Assembly (NCBI RefSeq): GCF_014270065.1
Contig: NZ_JACNME010000006.1
Coordinates: 124,001 to 188,000 of the forward strand
DNA from: Quadrisphaera sp. RL12-1S
GTDB taxonomy: Bacteria > Actinomycetota > Actinomycetes > Actinomycetales > Quadrisphaeraceae
Reading direction: 5' to 3'
Length of the DNA stretch: 64,000 nt
The notes under the pieces are model-generated. The model had not been told where the DNA came from. It searched no databases and worked only from the letters and a program-made list of their open reading frames with translations. A program made the translations under genes and the position numbers. Positions 34,162 to 42,851 of this stretch are shown piece by piece (position 1 is the first letter of the stretch; each line of letters starts with the position of its first letter).

Positions 34162-35814
34162 CTATGCGCCGCCTGCGGCCTGCGCACCCTCGACGTGGTC
34201 GACGTCGTCGACGTCGTCGTCGGTGTCCAGCGGGGCGACCGGCAGGCGGACCAGGAACGCCGTCTGCCCGGGGCGGGTGGTGACGTCCACGCTGCCACCC
34301 GTGGACGTCACGATCGCGGACACGATGGACAGGCCCAGGCCGCTGCTGCCCGCCGCGCGGGACCGGGAGCCGTCTCCTCGGGCGAACCTGTCGAAGATGT
34401 GCGGGAGGAGGTAGGCCGGGATGCCCGGGCCGTCGTCCAGCACCGACAGCACCACCTGGTCGGGACCCGAGGTCGCGAGCCCCGCGGTGACGGTGGTGCC
34501 CGGCGGGGTGTGGGTGCGCGCGTTGGTGAGGAGGTTGACCACCACCTGCTGCAGGCGGGCGGAGTCGCCCACCACCTCCACCGGCTCGGCGGGCAGGTCG
34601 AGGCGCCAGACGTGGTCCCGGCCGGCGGCGGAGGCGTCGCTGACGGCGTCCAGCAGCAGCCGGGACAGGTCCACCAGGTCGGTCTCCAGCGGGCGGCCGG
34701 CGTCGAGGCGGGCCAGCAGCAGCAGGTCCTCGACCAGGCCGGTCATGCGCTTCGCCTCGGACTCGACCCGGCCCAGGGCGTGCGCGGCCGTGGGCGGCAG
34801 CACGTCGGGGCCCCGCGCGACCAGCTCGGCGTAGCCGCGGATCGAGGCGAGCGGCGTGCGCAGCTCGTGGCTGGCGTCGGCCACGAACTGCCGCACGCGC
34901 AGCTCGCTCTCGTGCCGTGCCGCCAGCGCGGAGCCGACGTGGGTGAGCAGGGTGTCCAGCGCCGCGCCCACCTGGCCGACCTCGGTGCGCCGGTCGGTGT
35001 CGCGCTCCGGGACGCGCACGCCGAGGTCCACCTCGCCGCGGTCCAGCGGCATGGCGCTGACCTGCGCGGCCGTGGCCGCGACGCGCCGCAGGGGGCGCAG
35101 CGACCGGCGGACGACCGCGGCCGCCGCCAGCCCCGCCAGCAGCATGGCGAGCAGCGCGACGGCCACCTCCACCTGGACGAGCCGGCTCTGGGTGGCCTGG
35201 AGGCCGGCCAGCGGGACGCCGGTGACGAGCACGCCGGTGCCGGCGCTCGAGCTCGTGCCGCGGCCACCGCCGTCGTCGTCCCTCGCGGCCACCGCGACCA
35301 CGCGGTACGCGCCGAGCCCACCGACCTGGACGGTCTGGGGCTGCGCCCCGACGGCGACGCCCGCGAGCGCGGCGGCGTCGCCGCTGCTCACCGCCTGCGC
35401 GCAGTACCCCGCGAGGGAGGCCGCGGCGGTGACGCGGCCGTCCACCACGCGGGCCGCCAGCGTGCCGGGCACCTGCCCGGGCGCGAGGAGGAAGCCGAGC
35501 CCGTCGGCGGCGGCCTGCTCGTCGGCGGACGACGACGGGCAGCGGTCGCTGAACTGCGGCGGGAACGAGCGGAAGCGGTCGCCTCCACCGGGGGCGCGCT
35601 GGGCGGAGGCGACCAGCTGGGAGTCGAGCTGCTGCAGCTGCAGGTGGCGCAGCGCCACCACGGTCGCGGCGCCGACGAGGGCGCAGACCACGGCCACGAG
35701 CACGACCAGGGCGACCACCAGCTGGGTGCGCAGCGACCACTCCCCCACCGGGCGCAGCCACCCCCGGTGGGCCGGTGGGACCGGCGGGGTCGGGTGGGTC
35801 ACCGGTGCGGTCAC
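34162..35814 (-). CDS. Sensor histidine kinase, partner of the OmpR regulator
   Basis: 550 residues. A transmembrane helix near residues 30-55, an extracytoplasmic sensor domain of about 170 residues, a second helix near 230-250, HAMP, then the H box DASHELRTPLAS, N box LLTNARTHTPPGT, G1 box DDGPGIP and G2 box GLGLSIV. The C-terminus is an Asp/Val-rich tail (DTDDDVDDVDHVEG). The GTG at 35814 overlaps the stop of the response-regulator gene by four bases. Architecture resembles MprB/TcrY-type kinases of actinobacteria; the signal is unknown but envelope stress would suit the downstream glycosyltransferase. Confidence 0.88.
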   Translation of the reverse strand: MTAPVTHPTPPVPPAHRGWLRPVGEWSLRTQLVVALVVLVAVVCALVGAATVVALRHLQLQQLDSQLVASAQRAPGGGDRFRSFPPQFSDRCPSSSADEQAAADGLGFLLAPGQVPGTLAARVVDGRVTAAASLAGYCAQAVSSGDAAALAGVAVGAQPQTVQVGGLGAYRVVAVAARDDDGGGRGTSSSAGTGVLVTGVPLAGLQATQSRLVQVEVAVALLAMLLAGLAAAAVVRRSLRPLRRVAATAAQVSAMPLDRGEVDLGVRVPERDTDRRTEVGQVGAALDTLLTHVGSALAARHESELRVRQFVADASHELRTPLASIRGYAELVARGPDVLPPTAAHALGRVESEAKRMTGLVEDLLLLARLDAGRPLETDLVDLSRLLLDAVSDASAAGRDHVWRLDLPAEPVEVVGDSARLQQVVVNLLTNARTHTPPGTTVTAGLATSGPDQVVLSVLDDGPGIPAYLLPHIFDRFARGDGSRSRAAGSSGLGLSIVSAIVTSTGGSVDVTTRPGQTAFLVRLPVAPLDTDDDVDDVDHVEGAQAAGGA

Positions 35815-36578
35815 GGGGTGGGCTTGAGCACGTACCCGACGCCGCGCACGGTGTGGATCATGGGCTTGCGGCCGGCATCCACCTTCTTGCGCAGGTAGGA
35901 GATGTACAGCTCCACCACGTTGGCCTGGCCCCCGAAGTCGTAGTTCCACACGCGGTCCAGGATGTGCGCCTTGCTGAGCACGCGGCGGGGGTTCCGCATG
36001 AGCAGCCGCAGCAGCTCGAACTCGGTGGCGGTGAGCACCACCTCGTCCTCGCCGCGGTGGACCTCGTGGCCCTCCTCGTCCATGGTGAGGTCGCCGACTC
36101 GCAGGCGCGGGTCCTCGGGCCGGGCCAGCACGCCCGCCCGGCGGACCAGGCCCCGCAGCCGCGCGATGACCTCCTCGAGGCTGAACGGCTTGGTGACGTA
36201 GTCGTCCCCTCCGGCGCGGATCCCGGCGATGCGGTCCTCCACCGAGTCCTTCGCCGTGAGGAACAGCACCGGCACCTCCGGCACCTCCTCGCGCAGGCGG
36301 CGCAGCAGGGTGAGGCCGTCGACGTCGGGGAGCATGACGTCGAGGACGACGACGTCGGGGCGCAGCTCGTGCGCGGCCCGCAGGGCGGAGGCGCCGTCGC
36401 CGGCGGTGCGGACCTGCCACCCCTCGAAGCGCAGCGCCATCCCCACGAGGTCGGCGAGCTGCGGCTCGTCGTCCACCACGAGGACGCGCACCGGGCTGCC
36501 GTCGGCGCGCACCACCTCCGACCGCGAGGGGTCGGTGCCGCTCTGCCGCTCGGCCGGGTGCGCGCTCGTGCTGGTCAT
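35811..36578 (-). CDS. OmpR-family response regulator
   Basis: 255 residues. A receiver domain after a 30-residue N-terminal extension: acidic pair VVDDEPQ, phosphoacceptor Asp in VLDVMLPD, Thr in FLTAKD and Lys in VTKPFS. A winged-helix DNA-binding domain follows (LTATEFELLRLLMRNPRRVLSK; YISYLRKKVD; HTVRGVGYVLKP). First gene of the regulator-kinase-GT39 unit, divergent from the Gly-rich membrane protein gene at 36745. Confidence 0.9.
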   Translation of the reverse strand: MTSTSAHPAERQSGTDPSRSEVVRADGSPVRVLVVDDEPQLADLVGMALRFEGWQVRTAGDGASALRAAHELRPDVVVLDVMLPDVDGLTLLRRLREEVPEVPVLFLTAKDSVEDRIAGIRAGGDDYVTKPFSLEEVIARLRGLVRRAGVLARPEDPRLRVGDLTMDEEGHEVHRGEDEVVLTATEFELLRLLMRNPRRVLSKAHILDRVWNYDFGGQANVVELYISYLRKKVDAGRKPMIHTVRGVGYVLKPTP

Positions 36579-36744
36579 GCCACGAGTGTCGGAGTCCGAG
36601 GGCCGACCTGTCTGCACGTCTGCTGTGGCGTTCCTGTGACGCGGGCGCCGCCGCCGCAGCACCTGGCGGACCGCTCCCGGCGTCATAGCAGGGGCACAGG
36701 TCTCCTCCAGCAGCGCGGCAGCGGCCGCTCCGACCGTCAGTGGC

Positions 36745-37341
36745 ATGAGCACCCACGAGACCCACCGCTTCCCCTCCGCGGACACCGCCCCGACCGGGAC
36801 GACCACCGCCCAGGCGCCTCGCGTCGCCAGCAGCGGTGGCGGCGGTGGTGGCGAAGGTGGTGGCGCTACGAGCGCCGGGGCGGGCTGGCGCACGCCGCCG
36901 GTGGAGCCGTTCGCACCGCCGGCCTCTGCCTCGACCTCTGCCCCTGCCCCTGCCCCTGCCCCACCCGTCCGGCGCGGTCACCGGGTGACGGCGCTCATCG
37001 CCTCCGGGGCGCTGGCCGCGGGGCTGCTGGGCGGCGTGGGGATCGGGCGGCTGACCGCTCCGTCGTCCGCCTCGGCCGGTGCCGGGGGGTTCCAGCAGGG
37101 CGGACCGGGCGGCGCGGGCGGGATGCGCGGCCAGGGCGGCTTCGGGGGCCAGGGCGGTTTCGGGTCGCAGGGCGGCGGGACCGGCCAGCAGGGCCAGCTC
37201 GGCCAGCAGGGCAGCACCTCCCAGGGCGGGGCCGCCGACCCCGGCCAGGCGGGCGCTCTGCCCGACCAGGGGGGTGCGGCGGCCGACGGCACCGCCGCGG
37301 ACGGCGCGGCCGGGACGTCGTCGTCCTCCAGCACCACCTGA
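36745..37341 (+). CDS. Gly/Gln-rich single-pass membrane protein, unknown
   Basis: 198 residues of no family I know. A cytoplasmic N-terminal region rich in Gly, Ser and Ala-Pro repeats is followed by one membrane segment (residues about 82-102, VTALIASGALAAGLLGGVG), then an outer tail made of GGxGGQ-type repeats, Ala/Asp-rich and ending in a run of Ser and Thr. Coding is supported by a strong third-position GC bias, the hairpin placed exactly at its end and the divergent promoter, but composition alone makes it uncertain. The outer tail resembles the Gly-rich insert of the GT39 protein nearby. Confidence 0.55.
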   Translation: MSTHETHRFPSADTAPTGTTTAQAPRVASSGGGGGGEGGGATSAGAGWRTPPVEPFAPPASASTSAPAPAPAPPVRRGHRVTALIASGALAAGLLGGVGIGRLTAPSSASAGAGGFQQGGPGGAGGMRGQGGFGGQGGFGSQGGGTGQQGQLGQQGSTSQGGAADPGQAGALPDQGGAAADGTAADGAAGTSSSSSTT

Positions 37342-37367
37342 GCCGGTGGCCGGGCCGAGCCACCGGC
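37342..37367. terminator. Hairpin between convergent genes
   Basis: GCCGGTGGC (37342-37350) pairs with GCCACCGGC (37359-37367) around an 8-base loop, starting right at the stop of the Gly-rich protein gene and before the end of the MFS gene. It could serve both strands. Confidence 0.6.
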
Positions 37368-37412
37368 GCGGTCCTCGACCACCCCCTCATCGGGGCCGCC
37401 CAGGAGCGGCCC

Positions 37413-38999
37413 TCATCCCCGGGCGGCGGGCTGCCTCTCGGGCGCCGTCGCCGCGCGACCGCCGAGGGACCGGGTGGCCAGCAGGCCGACCAGCAGGAAG
37501 GCCGCGGCGGCGAACGCCGCCAGCCGGGTGCCGTCGGAGAAGGCGTCCTCGGCGGCGGCCCGCACCGCTCCGGTGAGGGAGGCGATGGCCCCGCCCGAGG
37601 AGCCGACGACGGCGCTGACCACCTGCCCGGTCGCTCCGGAGGACGTCAGCGAGCTCTGCGCGGTGGAGTAGAACAGCGTCCCGACCACGGCGATGCCCAG
37701 GGCGGACCCGAGCTGGCGCGAGGTCGACTGGGTGCCGGAGGCGCGGCCGCTGTCCCCCACCGGCACGTCCCGCAGGATCACCCCGGTGAGCTGCGCCGTC
37801 GCCAGGCCCACCCCGAACCCGTAGACGGCCAGGAACGGCACCACGGACAGCCAGGTGGTGTCGCGGGAGACCACCAGGCCGATGCCGGCGATGCCCACCA
37901 CCTCGCAGACCAGCCCCCAGCGCACCACGGCGAGCGGCTCGATCTTCCCGGCCTGCGCCCCGGCGAAGCCCGAGGCGACGAACGCCCCGCCGGCCAGCGC
38001 CAGGAGCACCAGCCCGGACTGCACGGCCGAGTAGCCGAGGACGTTCTGCAGCCAGATGGGCAGCACCAGCACGATGCCGAACTCCCCCAGCGCCACGACC
38101 AGCGCGACGAGGTTGCCGTTGCGGAAGGAGCTGATGGCCAGCAGGTCCAGGGCGAGCAGGGCGGGGGCTCCGGCGGCGATGCGGCGCCGCTCCACCGCTA
38201 CGAACACCGCGCCGGCCACCACGGCCACGGCCAGCGCCACCGGCACCGGGGAGACCGACCACGGCCACGTCCACGAGCCGACCTCGAGCGCCGTGCGCGT
38301 GCTCCACCAGCCCAGCTCGCGGCCCTCCACCAGCCCGAAGACGAGCGCACCGCACGCCACCGCTGACAGCACCGCGCCGCGCACGTCGAGGCGGGGCGGG
38401 CCGTCCTGGCGGGACTCGTCGACGAAGAGCAGGGTGCCGACCACGATCGCGGCCCCGAGGACGACGTTGATGCCGAAGGCCCACCGCCAGGAGAGGTCGG
38501 TGGTGAGCCAGCCACCGAGCAGGGGGCCGACGGCGGTCATGCCGCCGATGGTGGAGCCCCACACCGCGAAGGCGATGCCGCGCTCGCGACCGCTGAAGGT
38601 GGCGTTGACGATGGACAGCGTGGTCGGCAGCACCATCGCGCCGCCGACGCCCTGCACGAAGCGCGCGCCGATGAGCGCGGCGGCGCTGGGCGCCAGCGCC
38701 GCGAGCACCGAGGCGGCGGTGAAGACGACGACGCCGACGAGCAGCAGCCGGCGGCGGCCGTAGGCGTCGGCCAGCCCTCCGAAGGTCAGGAGCAGCGCCG
38801 CGAAGACGACGGTGTAGGACTCCTGGATCCACAGGACGTCGGTGGGGCCGGCGTCGAAGTCGGTGACGATCGACGGCACCGCGACGTTCACGATGGTGCT
38901 GTCGACGATGATCGTCGCCACGGCGAGGCTCACGGCCACGAGGCCGAGCCAGCGGCGGTTGCGCACGGTTCCTCCAGAGCTGTCGGCGGTGTCCTCCAC
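37413..38999 (-). CDS. DHA2-family MFS drug exporter
   Basis: 528 residues with about 14 membrane segments, the size of the EmrB/QacA (DHA2) group. Motif A is GGLADAYGRRRLL between helices 2 and 3; helix 1 carries VDSTIVNVAVPSI; helix 5 has GPLLGGWLTTDLSWRWAFGIN, the motif C region (quoted in part). It should export drugs or toxic metabolites using the proton gradient. Start GTG at 38999; the divergent marR gene begins at 39077 with a strong palindrome between them. The substrate is unknown. Confidence 0.87.
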   Translation of the reverse strand: MEDTADSSGGTVRNRRWLGLVAVSLAVATIIVDSTIVNVAVPSIVTDFDAGPTDVLWIQESYTVVFAALLLTFGGLADAYGRRRLLLVGVVVFTAASVLAALAPSAAALIGARFVQGVGGAMVLPTTLSIVNATFSGRERGIAFAVWGSTIGGMTAVGPLLGGWLTTDLSWRWAFGINVVLGAAIVVGTLLFVDESRQDGPPRLDVRGAVLSAVACGALVFGLVEGRELGWWSTRTALEVGSWTWPWSVSPVPVALAVAVVAGAVFVAVERRRIAAGAPALLALDLLAISSFRNGNLVALVVALGEFGIVLVLPIWLQNVLGYSAVQSGLVLLALAGGAFVASGFAGAQAGKIEPLAVVRWGLVCEVVGIAGIGLVVSRDTTWLSVVPFLAVYGFGVGLATAQLTGVILRDVPVGDSGRASGTQSTSRQLGSALGIAVVGTLFYSTAQSSLTSSGATGQVVSAVVGSSGGAIASLTGAVRAAAEDAFSDGTRLAAFAAAAFLLVGLLATRSLGGRAATAPERQPAARG

Positions 39000-39013
39000 C
39001 GGGTGTGCCAGGA

Positions 39014-39035
39014 AACAGTAAGCCTGCTGACTGTT
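39014..39035. promoter_or_regulatory. MarR operator between mfs and marR
   Basis: AACAGT-A-AGC-CT-GCT-G-ACTGTT, a 22-base dyad with only the seventh position of each arm and the central pair unmatched. It sits in the 77-base gap between the divergent transporter and MarR genes, where a MarR dimer would block both. Confidence 0.7.
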
Positions 39036-39076
39036 GTCCGCCCGCCGGTCCCGCCGCGCGACCTAGGGTGGGAGCC

Positions 39077-39505
39077 GTGGACCAGCCAGCCCGCCCGGCG
39101 GAACCGGGAGCGACCGACGAGTGGCCGACCGGGCGCCTGCTCTCGGCGGCGGCGCGCCGCGTCGAGCATTCGTGGCAGCTGGCACTGGCGGGCATCGGCA
39201 TCAGCCACGCCGGCCTCGTGGTGCTGCACCTGCTGCAGCAGGGCCCCGCGTCCCAGAAGGAGCTGGCCACCGGCGCCCGCGTCTCGGCGCAGACCATGTC
39301 GCGCACGCTGGAGCGCCTCGAGCGCGACGGGTTCGTGACCCGCGCGGCCGACGACGGTGACCGGCGCCGCTCCACCGTGGTCCGCACACCGGCGGGCGCT
39401 GCGGTCTTCGAGCGCGCCCGCTCCCTCGAGGACGACGTCTTCCCCGCCGTCGAGGACCCGGCCCGGCTGCGCAGCCTCCTGCTCCAGGTGCTGCACCACC
39501 CCTGA
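39077..39505 (+). CDS. MarR-family repressor of the adjacent exporter
   Basis: 142 residues, winged-helix MarR fold: LVVLHLLQQGPASQKELA, recognition helix VSAQTMSRTLERLERDGFV, and wing ADDGDRRRSTVVRTPAG. GTG 39077 gives the normal family N-terminus; a longer reading from 39005 would run through the operator. Likely a ligand-released repressor of itself and the divergent MFS exporter. Its stop falls in the first of three tandem 13-base repeats. Confidence 0.85.
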   Translation: MDQPARPAEPGATDEWPTGRLLSAAARRVEHSWQLALAGIGISHAGLVVLHLLQQGPASQKELATGARVSAQTMSRTLERLERDGFVTRAADDGDRRRSTVVRTPAGAAVFERARSLEDDVFPAVEDPARLRSLLLQVLHHP

Positions 39506-39570
39506 GCACCACCCCTGAGCACCACCCCCGAGCGCCGACTGGCCCGGCAGGTCTGCCGAAGGGGGGCCAG
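39493..39570. repeat. 13-base tandem repeat and hairpin after marR
   Basis: Three copies of GCACCACCCCTGA at 39493-39505, 39506-39518 and 39519-39531 (the last with one change); the first ends with the marR stop. A hairpin follows, CTGGCCC 39539-39545 with GGGCCAG 39564-39570, and an inner GGCAG-GT-CTGCC at 39546-39557. Probably the marR terminator. Confidence 0.5.
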
Positions 39571-39614
39571 GGGCCTGGTCGCGGTGGCACCGCGGGCGGG
39601 TCGCGTCCGACAGG

Positions 39615-39869
39615 ATGGACCTCGGCAGACGCTCCTCGCCCGAGGGGCAGCACCTGGGGGGCGCTGTGGGACCGACGGTTCGCTGCGGGGCGCGGCAGGG
39701 CCTGCGCCACCAGTGCGGGCTGGCCGCCCTGCACGAGGGCGACCACCGCAGCGGCGACCGCTCCTGGGCGCGCGGCCCCCGCGACCAGGCCGCCTACGAG
39801 CGCCAGCTCGAGGAGCTGAGGGTGCTGCGCGACCAGGCCATCGGCTGGACGCAGCGCGCCGAGGGCTGA
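39615..39869 (+). CDS. Small C2H2-motif protein, unknown family, copy 1
   Basis: 84 residues, not a family I recognise. The centre reads CGARQGLRHQCGLAALHEG followed by DH, giving C-x9-C-x5-H-x3-H, and then RSWARGPRDQ and a short helix with LEELRVLRDQ. The same motif and the RSW-RG-Q and LRD segments recur in the 95-residue protein at 44104, which supports coding and a real family. The four Cys/His residues could hold zinc. No clear ribosome site precedes the ATG at 39615. It lies downstream of marR and is convergent with a membrane protein gene. Confidence 0.55.
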   Translation: MDLGRRSSPEGQHLGGAVGPTVRCGARQGLRHQCGLAALHEGDHRSGDRSWARGPRDQAAYERQLEELRVLRDQAIGWTQRAEG

Positions 39870-39959
39870 TCCCGCAGCCCGCGACGGCGGCCCACCCCTG
39901 CCCGAGCACGCCCCCCACCCACCGGCGGCACCGCCCCCACCACCGGAGGGGGAGCGCGC

Positions 39960-40388
39960 TCAGGAGGTGACCTGCTGCACCAGCTGCACGATCCACGGCC
40001 AGATGTCCCGGGCGCGGTCCACGGCCTGGTTCGCCGTCGCGACGATCGGCCAGACCGACGCCACCAGCGAGACCAGCCAGGCGAGGACCGCGAGCGTCCA
40101 GGACAGCCAGTGCTGGCGCGAGAGCGCCGCACCCACGAGCAGGGCCAGCGACACCAGGAAGCCCAGGACCACGACCGCGGTGATGGCCCCCACCGGCACG
40201 GACAGCAGCGGGCCCGCGCTGGCGGCCGCCCCCACGAGCCCGAGGACCGGTCCGAGCACGAGCAGCGCGGTGAGCACCACGAGCACGGCCCCGACCAGGG
40301 CGGCGACGAAGCGCAGCGGGAGCGCCCTGCCCTGGCGGGCGCGCGTGCGGAAGGTGGTGCGGGACGAGTACGAGACGGAACGGGCCAC
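39960..40388 (-). CDS. Small integral membrane protein, unknown
   Basis: 142 residues: a basic N-terminus (ARSVSYSSRTTFRTRARQ), then three to four membrane segments from residue 25 to about 120, and an amphipathic end (WPWIVQLVQQVTS). No family recognised. The GTG at 40388 is chosen because GAGGAGG lies 6 bases upstream on this strand. It is divergent from the response regulator gene at 40575, and a short palindrome at 40466-40478 lies between them. Confidence 0.65.
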   Translation of the reverse strand: MARSVSYSSRTTFRTRARQGRALPLRFVAALVGAVLVVLTALLVLGPVLGLVGAAASAGPLLSVPVGAITAVVVLGFLVSLALLVGAALSRQHWLSWTLAVLAWLVSLVASVWPIVATANQAVDRARDIWPWIVQLVQQVTS

Positions 40389-40465
40389 GGCGGCCTCCTC
40401 GGTCTGGAGCCGGCGGCGCTGACCTGCCGCCGCTGCCACCGCGACGACGCGACGGCCGAGTCGTT

Positions 40466-40478
40466 CTTACACCGTAAG
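40466..40478. promoter_or_regulatory. Short palindrome CTTAC-ACC-GTAAG
   Basis: A 5-base-arm dyad, AT-richer than its surroundings, in the gap between the divergent membrane protein and response regulator genes. It could be an operator or part of a promoter. Confidence 0.3.
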
Positions 40479-40574
40479 GAGGCGTTGCGCCTGTCGGGGA
40501 GGACGGGCGGCGGAGGGGGTGACCTGCGCCGCAGGGAGCAGCGCGACGGGCGCCCGGTGCCGCATCATCGCCGG

Positions 40575-41381
40575 GTGGCCCCCACCGACGCCTCCAGCGC
40601 CATCCGCGCGGGCCTCGGCCTGGAGCAGGTGAGCGTGCTCCTGGTCGAGGACGACGCCCGGCTGCAGGCCGCGGTCGCCCGCGCCCTCGGCGAGGCCGGG
40701 GCGCGCGTCGAGGCCGTCGGCACCGGCCAGGCGGCGCTGGCCGCGGCCGGGCCCGGTCCCGCCTGCCCGTTCGCGGTGGTCGTGCTCGACATCGGCCTGC
40801 CCGACTCCGACGGGCGCGACGTCTGCCAGGCGCTGCGCAGCCGCGGCATCACCGCACCCGTGCTCTTCCTCACCGCGCGCGGTCAGGTGGAGGACGTCGT
40901 CTCCGGCTTCGGAGCCGGCGGCGACGACTACCTGTCCAAGCCGTTCCGCACCCCGGAGCTGCTGGTCCGCCTCGGGGCGCTCGCGCACCGCGCCGGTGCC
41001 CCGCTCGTCCCCGGAGCGGCGGGTCCCGCGGACGCCCCCGCCGCGGTGGCCCCCGGCAGGACCGGACCAGCGCAGGGCGCCCCGTCGCCCGCGGACGCTC
41101 CCCCGCCGCTGCGCCTGGACCCGGTCGGACACCGGCTGCTGGGCACCGTCGAGCAGCCGCTCACCCCCACCGAGTACCGCGTGCTCGCCGTGCTGGTCAA
41201 CGCGCCCGGCGAGGTGGTGCGCCGCAAGGCGCTGGCGGCGGCCGGCTGGTCGCACGGGGCGATCGTCTCGGACAACACCCTGGACCAGTACGTGGCGCGG
41301 CTGCGCCGCAAGGTGGCCGCGGCCAGCGGCGGCGCGCACCAGATCACCACCGTGCACGGCGTCGGGCACCGCTTCTCGTGA
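40575..41381 (+). CDS. OmpR-family response regulator (second pair)
   Basis: 268 residues. Receiver: LLVEDDARL, phosphoacceptor Asp in VLDIGLPDSD, FLTARGQ and LSKPFR. An Ala/Pro linker of about 40 residues separates it from the winged-helix domain (LTPTEYRVLAVLVNAPGEVV; YVARLRRKV; TTVHGVGHRFS). The start is unsure: GTG 40575 is used, but GTG 40629 or 40635 would begin directly at the receiver, the latter with GGAG at a fair distance. Its stop overlaps the kinase start as GTGA. Confidence 0.85.
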   Translation: MAPTDASSAIRAGLGLEQVSVLLVEDDARLQAAVARALGEAGARVEAVGTGQAALAAAGPGPACPFAVVVLDIGLPDSDGRDVCQALRSRGITAPVLFLTARGQVEDVVSGFGAGGDDYLSKPFRTPELLVRLGALAHRAGAPLVPGAAGPADAPAAVAPGRTGPAQGAPSPADAPPPLRLDPVGHRLLGTVEQPLTPTEYRVLAVLVNAPGEVVRRKALAAAGWSHGAIVSDNTLDQYVARLRRKVAAASGGAHQITTVHGVGHRFS

Positions 41382-42826
41382 GCGCTGTCGAGGTGCCCGC
41401 GGGCGTGGCGCCGCCCCGGCGGCGCTGGCGGCGGGGCCGCCGTGGACCGGGCAGCCTGCGCAACCGCGTGGCCTGGTCGGCCACCGCCGTCACCGCGGGC
41501 TGGGTGCTGGCCCTGGGCGTGGGCGGGAACCTGCTGGTGGCGGCCTCGCTGAGCCGCGCCGCGGACGACTCCCTCCTCGCCCGCGCGGAGGCGGCCTCCG
41601 CAGCGCTGGAGACCGGCCCCGACGGGGAGCTCAGCGTCTCCGGCCCCGCTGACGACCGCGCCCTGGTGACGGGCACGTGGCTGGTCGACTCCCAGGGCGT
41701 GGTGGTCAAGGCACCGTGGGACGCCGCCGACGAGGCCACCGCGGGCGCGGAGTCGCTCGCCCGCCAGGCGCTCGCGGGCGAGGGCACCGGCAGCGACGGG
41801 TCCGCGGCCGGCACGGTGGACCTCGACGACCCGGTGCGCCTGCTCGCGCTGCCCGTCGAGCGCGGCGACGACGTGCTCGGGGTGGTGGTCATGAGCGCCT
41901 CGCTGAACCCCTACTCGCGGCTGCGCGACGTGGCGGTGGTCTCGAGCGCGCTCGCCGGGCTGGGGCTGCTCGTGGTGGTGCACCTCGTGCTGCGGGCGGC
42001 CCTCGGTCGAGCACTGGCACCTGTCGCGCGCATGAGCGCCCAGGTGGACCGGTGGAGCACGGACGACCCGGAGCAGCGCCTCGGCCAGGACCACCGGCCC
42101 ACCGAGCTGGCGGAGCTGTCCAGCACCCTCGACGGCCTCCTGGCGCGCATCGCCGCCGTCCTGCGCCACGAGCGCCTGCTCACCGCCGAGCTCTCCCACG
42201 AGCTGCGCACGCCGTTGGCCCAGCTGCAGGCCGAGCTCGACTGGCTGCGCTCGGGGTCGCGGACCGCGCAGGAGCGGGAGGAGTCCCTGGCGGCCCTGGA
42301 CGCCTCGGCCGGGCGGATGCGCGCGGTGGTCGACGCGCTGCTGGCCTCGGCGCGGACCAGCTCGGCCGCGCCCGGCCGCTGCGACGTGGCGTCCGCGCTG
42401 GCCGCGGCCGTCCAGGAGGTCACCGGTCCCCCCGGCTCCCACGACGACGGCGGGCCGGCGGTCACCCTGGACCTGGCCGAGGGCCTCGCGGCCGGTGTCG
42501 AGGCGGCCCTGCTGGAGCGCGCGGTGGCACCGCTGCTGTCCAACGCCGTGCGGCACGCCCGCGGCCGGGTGGCGGTCAGCGCCCGCCGGGAGGGGCACGA
42601 CGTCGTGGTCAGCGTGCGCGACGACGGCGCGGGGATCCCCGCCGCGGTGGTCGGCCAGGTGCTCGAGCCGGGCTTCCGGGGTGCCCCGGACGACGGCCAC
42701 CCCGGCGCCGGGCTGGGCCTGGCCCTGGCGCAGCGGCTGGCCGCCAGCGCGGGCGGCGCCGTGGTGCCGCACCCCGCCGGGCCGGACGGCGGAGGCGCCG
42801 TGGACCTCGTGGTCCCCGGCGCCTGA
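41378..42826 (+). CDS. Sensor histidine kinase (second pair)
   Basis: 482 residues. N-terminal membrane helix near residues 30-55, a short extracytoplasmic region of about 120 residues, a second helix near 190-208, a HAMP-like linker, H box ELSHELRTPLAQ, N box LLSNAVRHARG, G1 VRDDGAGIP and G2 GAGLGLALAQ. Coupled to the preceding regulator by GTGA overlap. The signal and regulon are unknown. Confidence 0.87.
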   Translation: MSAVEVPAGVAPPRRRWRRGRRGPGSLRNRVAWSATAVTAGWVLALGVGGNLLVAASLSRAADDSLLARAEAASAALETGPDGELSVSGPADDRALVTGTWLVDSQGVVVKAPWDAADEATAGAESLARQALAGEGTGSDGSAAGTVDLDDPVRLLALPVERGDDVLGVVVMSASLNPYSRLRDVAVVSSALAGLGLLVVVHLVLRAALGRALAPVARMSAQVDRWSTDDPEQRLGQDHRPTELAELSSTLDGLLARIAAVLRHERLLTAELSHELRTPLAQLQAELDWLRSGSRTAQEREESLAALDASAGRMRAVVDALLASARTSSAAPGRCDVASALAAAVQEVTGPPGSHDDGGPAVTLDLAEGLAAGVEAALLERAVAPLLSNAVRHARGRVAVSARREGHDVVVSVRDDGAGIPAAVVGQVLEPGFRGAPDDGHPGAGLGLALAQRLAASAGGAVVPHPAGPDGGGAVDLVVPGA

Positions 42827-42851
42827 GCGGGCCGCGCTCCGAGGGGGACTG

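Noticed and set aside
39493-39531. Tandem repeats considered as a CRISPR array
   Set aside because: The units are contiguous 13-mers without spacers, and no cas gene is present anywhere in the window.
37408-39996. Long minus-strand frames other than the MFS transporter
   Set aside because: They are out-of-frame readings of the exporter and marR genes; only the 528-residue frame has membrane helices and DHA2 motifs.
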